Assembly (NCBI GenBank): GCA_937124525.1
Contig: CAKZLA010000474.1
Coordinates: 1 to 8,006 of the forward strand
Length of the DNA: 8,006 bases
Direction of reading: 5' to 3'
DNA from: an uncultured Desulfobacterium sp.
GTDB taxonomy: Bacteria; Desulfobacterota; Desulfobacteria; Desulfobacterales; Desulfobacteraceae
Every line of letters begins with the position of its first letter. Positions within the stretch are counted from its first letter, which is position 1. Position numbers and translations under genes: made by a program. Shown here one piece after another: positions 1 to 4,198 of the stretch. The notes below the pieces were generated by a model. The model searched no databases and had not been told where the DNA came from. It worked only from the letters and a program-made list of their open reading frames with translations.

Positions 1-144
1 CCCACATTTCGCTCATTTTTATAAGATTATGTAATTACTACATAATATTACCTTGGTTTTTTAATGGCCAACTTTTTGGTATTAATAAATTCAATAAGTT
101 ATAAAAAATAAGCGTAAGTTCTCAATAAGTCTGGATATTCAGTG
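1..144. other. AT-rich stretch without a callable gene
   Basis: No reading frame here resembles a protein I recognise. The plus-strand frame open longest gives a low-complexity hydrophobic peptide and does not supply the missing N-terminus of the antitoxin found downstream. The one visible structure is an AT-rich hairpin at 26-46: ATTATGTA, loop ATTAC, TACATAAT, a perfect 8-bp stem. A minus-strand ATG at 14-16 could start a gene leaving the window to the left, but only five codons are visible and no clear ribosome binding site precedes it. Confidence 0.5.
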
Positions 145-379
145 CGGATAAGTCTACAAGTGTTGACCTGGGTATTTAGTTTAATAATCAGGTAGTTATT
201 CGCGGTATTCATGAAGAAAGGGGCATGAATTTTGCCAGCTTCAAATTGCAAATGCCTTGAAAAATGGGGATGTATCATCCATGTGTATGTCCTTTTTTAA
301 TAAACAAATCATCAGAGTTGACTAAAATAACAAATCATTTTAGCATGTTAGAGTAGGTCAACACTTGTAGACTTATCCG
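145..379. mobile_element. MITE-like element with perfect 25-bp terminal inverted repeats
   Basis: The left arm (145-169, beginning CGGATAAGTC) and right arm (355-379, ending GACTTATCCG) are exact reverse complements over 25 bp. They enclose 185 AT-rich bases, for a total of 235 bp. Such long perfect arms around a short non-coding core are typical of MITEs or internally deleted insertion sequences. On the minus strand, AAAGGA precedes an ATG at 282 that opens a 13-codon frame (MDDTSPFFKAFAI, stop at 241-243). This could be the start of a lost transposase; I do not recognise a family. No target-site duplication is evident in the flanks. Immediately right of the element an antitoxin gene begins mid-domain, so the element or a deletion linked to it removed the gene's 5' part. 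It could instead be a transcription-related hairpin, but 25 perfect pairs 185 bases apart favour mobile DNA. Confidence 0.75.
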
Positions 380-576
380 AAAATTATCAGGCTCTAAAGC
401 TTTTTAAACGGACTGTTGAAGTTTTTAACAATAATCCTGGCTATGCTCGAAAATGGTTGAAATCCGAAGACTTTGGATTAGACGGTGCTGTTCCGCTTGA
501 TTTTGCCAAATCTGAAATCGGGGCTAAGGAAGTTGACAATCTGCTGACCCGTATTGATGGAGGTATCTTTGCGTGA
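379..576 (+). pseudogene. Xre/MbcA/ParS-type antitoxin, 5'-truncated (toxin-binding C-terminal domain)
   Basis: The frame ending at TGA 574-576 encodes the C-terminal toxin-binding domain (DUF2384, MbcA/ParS/Xre type) of RES-toxin antitoxins. Recognisable parts are a KLFKRTVEVF helix, ARKWLKSEDFGLDGAVPLDF (family pattern: aromatic-tryptophan-leucine, then a glycine followed by PL), and the ending EVDNLLTRIDGGIFA, which closely matches the family's final helix. Read upstream, the frame enters the right arm of the inverted-repeat element and meets TAG at 349-351 with no start codon in between. The N-terminal DNA-binding/dimerisation part, normally several tens of residues, is therefore missing. 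In intact systems this protein neutralises the RES toxin and represses its own operon. The stop overlaps the toxin's GTG start, the usual tight coupling. The family call is firm; loss of function is inferred from the missing start and N-terminus. Confidence 0.85.
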
Positions 577-1008
577 TCACCGCCTGGCGAATCAACAAAG
601 CAAAATACATGGAAACCGCCTTTGATGGGATGGGATCAAAGAAGGCCGGTGTCCGGTGGAATTCCATTGGGACCTGCATGGTGTACACATCGGAAAGCTT
701 GGCTCTGGCTACATTGGAAGCATCTGTGCGAGCTGTTAAAAATTTACCAGTGCATCTCAATTACGTTTGCCATGGTCATGAGACCTGATCTGCCTGAAGA
801 ATGGAATCTGCTTCCGCCGGGGCCAGCATCACAATTTGTTGGAGATCAGTGGGGCAACAATGAACAATCAGCCGTCTTACAAGTCCCAAGCATTATTATC
901 CCCGGGGAAAGCAACTTTTTGATCAATTCCAACCACCCGGATTTTGCAAAAATGAACATTGGAGCCGCTCTGGATTATCCTTATGATTCAAGGCTTGACA
1001 AGGCTTAG
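573..1008 (+). pseudogene. RES-domain toxin, broken by a +1 frameshift
   Basis: RES toxins degrade or modify NAD+ (MbcT is an NAD+ phosphorylase; ParT is an ADP-ribosyltransferase) and are paired with Xre/MbcA/ParS antitoxins. The first segment (573-770, GTG start overlapping the antitoxin stop as GTGA) gives ITAWRINKAKYMETAF, then GVRWNS and VYTSESLALATLEAS, containing the family's Arg (R28) and Glu (E49). After Cys66 the frame reads five more residues into a TGA at 786-788. The rest of the domain continues one frame over from 772 to TAG 1006-1008: MVMRPDLPEEW, SAVLQVPSIIIP with the likely conserved Ser, then FLINSNHPDFAKM. Removing one C of the CC pair at 770-771 would restore a protein of about 144 residues, close to family length. 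As written the toxin lacks its second half. Because the antitoxin is also truncated, genuine decay is more likely than sequencing error, though error cannot be excluded. Confidence 0.85.
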
Positions 1009-1050
1009 GGACTCAGCCGTTTTGAATTTACCGTTTAGGCACAGGACAAT

Positions 1051-1075
1051 ATCCAAATGATATGGTCATCTGGAT
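1051..1075 (+). terminator. Possible weak terminator hairpin after the RES toxin
   Basis: ATCCAAATGA, loop TATGG, TCATCTGGAT: 9 of 10 positions pair, with one A-C mismatch. It lies 43 bases after the toxin stop, where a terminator would be expected, but only TTTAAG follows, so the U-tract is poor. It could also belong to the repeat cluster that follows. Confidence 0.35.
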
Positions 1076-1137
1076 TTAAGATACGGTTACCCGTCTAAAG
1101 CGGGGCAATTTTAAGCCTTGCTGATTATGCATATCAA

Positions 1138-1190
1138 AGGCTATCCAAGCCTTTAACTTTACAGCTTGTCCCGGCTTAAGTGGATAGCCT
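1138..1190. repeat. Two-part inverted repeat
   Basis: AGGCTATCC (1138-1146) pairs perfectly with GGATAGCCT (1182-1190). Just inside, AAGCC (1147-1151) pairs with GGCTT (1173-1177), leaving AAGT as a one-sided bulge and a 21-nt loop. Stacked stems of this kind would form a stable structure in RNA on either strand. Confidence 0.55.
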
Positions 1191-1240
1191 AAGAACATCA
1201 TATCGAGTTCCTTAAAAACGTCTTTTTGGTACCCAAAAGG

Positions 1241-1272
1241 TGGCTTTAAGCCTGTATTTAGGGTTAAAGCCA
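1241..1272. repeat. Inverted repeat TGGCTTTAA / TTAAAGCCA
   Basis: Two perfect 9-base arms (1241-1249 and 1264-1272) surround a 14-base loop. A further small hairpin, TTTTGG-TAC-CCAAAA, sits just upstream at 1224-1238. They form part of the dense palindrome cluster in this intergenic region. Confidence 0.5.
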
Positions 1273-1303
1273 AGTTTATTGCTAATTATTCCTGTATATT
1301 ATT

Positions 1304-1316
1304 GGGGTCAGACCCC
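1304..1316. repeat. GGGGTCAGACCCC palindrome
   Basis: A 13-base perfect palindrome around a central A, in the context ATTGGGGTCAGACCCCATTT. From memory, this motif recurs in intergenic regions of many proteobacteria, sometimes near IS200-like or REP-associated transposases; I cannot verify that here. It lies about 20 bases upstream of the sigma-28-like promoter, so it may be a repeat relic or a protein-binding site. Confidence 0.5.
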
Positions 1317-1338
1317 ATTTCCTCATTTCCCCTTCCTC

Positions 1339-1366
1339 TAAAGATTACCCGTAAACATGCCGATAT
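1339..1366 (+). promoter_or_regulatory. Sigma-28 (FliA)-type promoter for the uncharacterised flagellar-region gene
   Basis: TAAAGATT (1339-1346), a 12-base gap, then GCCGATAT (1359-1366). The consensus is TAAAGTTT-N11-GCCGATAA: each box has one mismatch and the spacer is one base longer. The predicted transcript would start near 1372 and carry a leader of roughly 240 nt before the 1610 start codon. The match, together with the exact sigma-28 site serving neighbouring fliD, makes a late flagellar promoter the best reading. Confidence 0.7.
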
Positions 1367-1609
1367 AATACTGAATGTATTTTTTCCAATGTGGTTTTTT
1401 TAATGCGGCCAGGTTCCCCAGGGGGTGGAGGTGAAGACTTTTTGTGATGACTGGGTCATCAAGCGGATAGGATTAAGATCAAGAAATTACTTCCAACTTA
1501 TCTCTATCACTCCGTCTGATCCCATGGTACCCTGAATTATTCAATAGGGACGAAGTTAAATCCACCCCAGGAAGATTTCCCCAAATAAATGTGGTCAAAG
1601 GAGACAATC
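1367..1609 (+). promoter_or_regulatory. Long 5' leader of the uncharacterised gene
   Basis: There is no gene here; this is the presumed untranslated leader. Visible structure: a hairpin GATGAC-TGG-GTCATC (1446-1460), and a second centred on TGAATTATTCA (1533-1543) flanked by CCC/GGG (1530-1532 and 1547-1549). GGGGTGGA (1422-1429) could pair with TCCACCCC (1561-1568), closing the leader into one large loop. GGA triplets occur at 1464, 1470, 1548, 1570 and within the ribosome binding site at 1600. I see no match to a riboswitch class I know. Confidence 0.4.
1597..1604 (+). promoter_or_regulatory. Ribosome binding site fixing the start at 1610
   Basis: AAAGGAGA is followed by five bases (CAATC) and then ATG at 1610. 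The in-frame ATG at 1589 lies upstream of this site and has no Shine-Dalgarno sequence of its own, so 1610 is the more likely start. Confidence 0.8.
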
Positions 1610-2164
1610 ATGATTGATGATGTAACCACCATGAACCAACACAAGCTTTATCAGAATCAGAAAGCATCCCCCCAAAAGGGAAAAACGGCAGACAATCCGG
1701 AACAAAAACCATCGTTCTCAGGGGATACCGTCTCTTTGAATAACCAGCCTGCTGACACCGGCACCTATGGTGTTAGCAAAGCATCTGGGCGTGTGTCGTC
1801 AAATTTTTCTGATGTGCGTCAAATGATTGTTAATACATTTAAGGAACAAGGCTTGTCCACCCAGATTGCAGCGGGAGACACTTCCATTGATCTGAATAAT
1901 ATGACCCAGGCTGAGGCACAGGATTTAATTGCTGAGGATGGGTATTGGGGAGTGGAAAAGACGTCGGATCGCATTGTTGAAATGGCCATTTCTCTGGGGG
2001 GAAATGATCCTGAAAGACTGGCAGAGATTAAATCCGGCATTGAAAAAGGATTTCAACAGGCGTCGGATGCTCTGGGGGGAAGTTTACCTGACATTTCCAT
2101 GCAGACCTACGATGCGGTTATGGAAAAACTTGATATATGGTCACAGGGCAGTAATATGGCCTAA
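1610..2164 (+). CDS. Uncharacterised protein of the flagellar region (184 aa)
   Basis: I do not know its function. The start at 1610 is set by AAAGGAGA five bases upstream; an in-frame ATG at 1589 would add seven residues. The N-terminal third (to about residue 65) is polar, rich in Gln, Lys, Pro, Ser and Gly, with no signal peptide or membrane segment, and probably disordered. The remainder looks folded and mostly helical: SDVRQMIVNTFKEQGL, a short beta-like IDLNNM, then QAEAQDLIAEDGYWGVEKTSDRI, ISLGGNDPERLAEIKSGI, and a final helix ending YDAVMEKLDIW. From memory, the GYWGVEKTSDRI...YDAVMEKLD pattern recurs in unannotated proteins encoded near flagellar genes; that needs a search. A sigma-28-type promoter and convergence on fliD suggest a late flagellar role (filament-associated, chaperone-like or regulatory). 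It lacks any obvious FlgM, FlaG or FliS signature. The gene is confident, the role is not. Confidence 0.85.
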   Translation: MIDDVTTMNQHKLYQNQKASPQKGKTADNPEQKPSFSGDTVSLNNQPADTGTYGVSKASGRVSSNFSDVRQMIVNTFKEQGLSTQIAAGDTSIDLNNMTQAEAQDLIAEDGYWGVEKTSDRIVEMAISLGGNDPERLAEIKSGIEKGFQQASDALGGSLPDISMQTYDAVMEKLDIWSQGSNMA

Positions 2165-2224
2165 AGTTGCTTTACCATCCTAATGATCCAGGCGTTCATC
2201 TTTTGGTATCCTTCATATGGCCTC

Positions 2225-2299
2225 AAAAGAACTTTACACTTTTTGGGGAGAAAAAAAACTGAAAACGTGGAATGCTCTGAGAAAGTGTAAAGTACTTTT
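2225..2299. repeat. 75-bp inverted-repeat structure between convergent genes
   Basis: AAAAGAACTTTACACTTT (2225-2242) and AAAGTGTAAAGTACTTTT (2282-2299) pair at 17 of 18 positions across a 39-base spacer. It sits between the 3' ends of the uncharacterised gene and fliD. The stem could end or protect both transcripts, although neither side has a strong T-run directly after it. Alternatively it is a small MITE or REP-like unit. The rest of the 2165-2391 gap holds no gene I can support; a weak hairpin GAATC-N6-GATTC lies at 2359-2374, just past the fliD stop. Confidence 0.6.
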
Positions 2300-2391
2300 A
2301 AAGAATGCCTGTATTTTTTATGCCTTACTTGGTTGTAACCGGAAAGTTTAAAATTGCCGAATCCCTTACGATTCATCCTGCACAGAATTAT

Positions 2392-3825
2392 TTATTTACC
2401 GGCAATATAGCTATTCAAATTTTGCATGCTTGAAATCTGCTGGGTAAGATAATCCCCAGTAGCCTGAAACTCGGCAATTATAAGTTCCAGGGAATTGAAT
2501 TGAGCCCGGGTACGAGCTTCCCAAGTAACCAGACGTGTTTGGTTTCGTTCAATTTGATCTTCAGCATTATCAATACTGCTTTGAATACCATCTTGCCGTG
2601 CAGTCAGGACCCCCCCTGTGCTGTCAAGAATTCCGTCCAATTTTTCCACCATACGCACGGCAAACCCTTCAGACCCTTCCGTTGACTGGGTGAAAAACTG
2701 AATGACATCGTCAAAATTATCTTCCAATGCACTTTCCAAAGTATCGGAATCAACCTGAAGCCGTCCTTCATCGTTCAAAGCAATGCCCAGATCTCCCAAC
2801 CGGGTAAAGGAGGTGATTCCTGAAACTGCGTCTGAAACCATGTGTTCAAGGCTGTTTCTGATACTGTTGGTGGTGGGATCTCCCAAAAGGACACCGGCAA
2901 CTCCGGTATCTGTATCATATGCTTGTCCAACCTCAATGAATTCAAGCATATTGTTATAGGCGCTGACAAAGGCATTGATTTTGGAGGTAACGGCACTGGC
3001 ACTGGTGGTCACCGACAGGGTTGACTGGTTATCTGGCACATCAGGAGCGGAGTTCAGGGTCAGCGTTACGCCCGGTAGCACATCATCAATGGTGTTGGAA
3101 TCCCTGTGGATATCCGCCACTCCGTCAATGGTGAAGATCGCATCGGCAGGGTCCTGGGTATTATCAACGTTTGTGGTTCCCCCTACGGTGTCATATACCA
3201 GACGGGAGAGACCCGTGGTATCTGTATTTTCAATATCTACCGGGGCTGTTCCAGCTTCCGTGACTGTCAGGCTGATGACATTATCCAGTCCGGATTTTTC
3301 TGCATTCAACGTCAAAAAATAGTCGGTACCGTCAAACATTACAGCCGCCTGCACTCCCGTATCGGCATCATTTATGGCTTGGGCAACATCCTCAATGGTA
3401 TCGGTGTCAGACACCTCAATATCGGTGACATTGTCCGCCCCCACATTGATGTGCATAGTTCCTTCTCCCACCAGTTCTCCCTCGGTAAAAGCGGTGCTGG
3501 TGAGTTTGTGAGCCTCTGCCAGCTGCTGCACAGTTAAATTATATGATCCTAAGTCGGCATCTTCATCAGCTGAAACCGTAAATAGATCCGTATCCCCGGA
3601 AGTGGCTGTATAGGCGAGCATCTCCCCCTCTGTGTCAAAAGCTTCTGTGGCTGTCAGCAGTGAATTTAGGAGTCCCTGCATACTCCCATAGGTGGTTAAT
3701 TCAACCTCGTAAGATGCTTGCTCCTGTTGAAGTCGTAATGTGGGTTGTTGTTGAATGGTCAACAGTTGAGAAACTATACTTTCGGTATCCAAACCTGTTG
3801 CAAGACCTCCGACTGAAAGGCTCAT
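2392..3825 (-). CDS. fliD: Flagellar filament cap protein FliD (hook-associated protein 2)
   Basis: FliD forms the cap at the filament tip and helps exported flagellin monomers fold and insert. The protein has 477 residues, close to the usual 450-480. It opens with the family hallmark SVGGLATGLDTESIVSQLL; the N-terminal FliD domain spans about residues 1-100. A flagellin-hook IN-type motif (EDVAQAINDADTGVQAAV, roughly residues 140-160) lies in the variable middle, which is acidic and Thr/Asp-rich. The FliD C-terminal domain occupies about residues 225-455. The last 70 residues form a predicted coiled coil (SSIDNAEDQIERNQTRLVTW) ending YLTQQISSMQNLNSYIAGK, as expected for the export/assembly end. 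No signal peptide is present, consistent with type III flagellar export. ATG at 3825 is chosen over GTG at 3831 because the GTG overlaps the ribosome binding site. Transcription is probably sigma-28 dependent. It is divergent from the maf gene and convergent with the 184-aa gene. Confidence 0.96.
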   Translation of the reverse strand: MSLSVGGLATGLDTESIVSQLLTIQQQPTLRLQQEQASYEVELTTYGSMQGLLNSLLTATEAFDTEGEMLAYTATSGDTDLFTVSADEDADLGSYNLTVQQLAEAHKLTSTAFTEGELVGEGTMHINVGADNVTDIEVSDTDTIEDVAQAINDADTGVQAAVMFDGTDYFLTLNAEKSGLDNVISLTVTEAGTAPVDIENTDTTGLSRLVYDTVGGTTNVDNTQDPADAIFTIDGVADIHRDSNTIDDVLPGVTLTLNSAPDVPDNQSTLSVTTSASAVTSKINAFVSAYNNMLEFIEVGQAYDTDTGVAGVLLGDPTTNSIRNSLEHMVSDAVSGITSFTRLGDLGIALNDEGRLQVDSDTLESALEDNFDDVIQFFTQSTEGSEGFAVRMVEKLDGILDSTGGVLTARQDGIQSSIDNAEDQIERNQTRLVTWEARTRAQFNSLELIIAEFQATGDYLTQQISSMQNLNSYIAGK

Positions 3826-3830
3826 GATCA

Positions 3831-3838
3831 CTCCTTTT
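3831..3838 (-). promoter_or_regulatory. Ribosome binding site of fliD
   Basis: On the minus strand AAAAGGAG is followed by TGATC and ATG (3825-3823), a five-base spacing. The alternative GTG start at 3831 would use the last G of the Shine-Dalgarno sequence itself, which makes it unlikely. Confidence 0.85.
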
Positions 3839-3906
3839 CAGGGCAACACCCTGGTGGCATGGTTGTATAAAGCTTTATAAATCAGTGGATTTAACTTCAG
3901 CCACTG
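3839..3906 (-). promoter_or_regulatory. Structured 5' leader of fliD
   Basis: Three inverted repeats lie between the sigma-28 site and the fliD start: CAGGG-N5-CCCTG (3839-3853), directly next to the ribosome binding site; the 14-base palindrome TATAAAGCTTTATA (3866-3879); and CAGTGG-N12-CCACTG (3883-3906). In the mRNA they would form successive hairpins, the last ending where ribosomes bind. A role in translation or mRNA stability is possible but inferred. Confidence 0.4.
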
Positions 3907-3976
3907 TGGATAGGTTAACAGTTGACTATAATGGCGGAAGTTAGAACCAAACTTGAAATCTATTCTAATATAGAAT

Positions 3977-4003
3977 TTATCGGCATATTAAGCAAAAACT
4001 TTA
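3977..4003 (-). promoter_or_regulatory. Exact-consensus sigma-28 (FliA) promoter of fliD
   Basis: Read on the minus strand the site is TAAAGTTT (4003-3996), an 11-base spacer, then GCCGATAA (3984-3977). This matches the classical sigma-28 consensus TAAAGTTT-N11-GCCGATAA at every defined position. Transcription would start near 3970 and give a leader of about 145 nt. It implies late (class III) flagellar expression of fliD, controlled by FliA and its anti-sigma factor FlgM, neither of which is encoded in this window. Confidence 0.93.
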
Positions 4004-4098
4004 ATATTTCGTAAATATGGGGCACTGGCCAAACATTTACATTACCAACCCGAGAATTTACAATATTTCAATATAAACAGTACTAAAAAAAACTCTGC

Positions 4099-4127
4099 TT
4101 TTCATTCATTTTCGGAAAATGTATGAT
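4099..4127 (+). promoter_or_regulatory. Possible sigma-70-type promoter for the maf gene
   Basis: TTTTCA (4099-4104), 17 bases, then TATGAT (4122-4127). The -10 box is good (one mismatch) but the -35 is weak, so this is only a candidate. I found no sigma-28 or sigma-54 site suitably placed on this strand. The predicted leader is about 65 nt. Confidence 0.3.
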
Positions 4128-4198
4128 AGAATCAAAGGATGTCATTAAAATGATAATTCAAAAAATCAAACTGTTTAATATTTAAGGATCATACCGAT

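Larger units (their letters stand above)
1009..1338. other. Intergenic region dense in inverted repeats, no convincing gene
   Basis: I see no supported protein. A 65-codon minus-strand frame (1076-1273) starts with TTG, has no visible ribosome binding site, resembles nothing I recognise, and lies over palindromes that would bias its composition. The stretch holds at least five inverted repeats: 1051-1075, 1138-1190, 1224-1238, 1241-1272 and 1304-1316. Several share AAGCC/GGCTT cores. Possible explanations are a structured RNA, a degraded repetitive element, or several REP-like units; the sequence alone does not decide. Confidence 0.6.

Noticed and set aside
145..379. CRISPR repeat or integron site
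   Set aside because: There is only one pair of inverted arms, no direct-repeat periodicity and no spacer-like units.
1076..1273. Minus-strand 65-codon frame as a gene
   Set aside because: TTG start, no ribosome binding site, no recognisable family, and it overlaps several palindromes that would explain its composition.
1403..1447. 14-codon upstream ORF in the leader (MRPGSPGGGGEDFL)
   Set aside because: No ribosome binding site and too short to support; proline/glycine content follows from a G-rich stretch.
1589..1609. Upstream ATG at 1589 as start of the 184-aa protein
   Set aside because: The good Shine-Dalgarno sequence lies after it and serves ATG 1610.
1367..1609. Cyclic di-GMP riboswitch in the leader
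   Set aside because: I could not find the conserved GEMM-type core or its tetraloop-receptor pattern.
2161..2376. Minus-strand 71-codon frame between the 184-aa gene and fliD
   Set aside because: It crosses the inverted-repeat structure, has an unlikely composition, and overlaps the end of the real gene; no family resemblance.
2842..3537. Plus-strand open frames inside fliD
   Set aside because: They are antisense shadows of fliD, whose family match over the full length is unambiguous.
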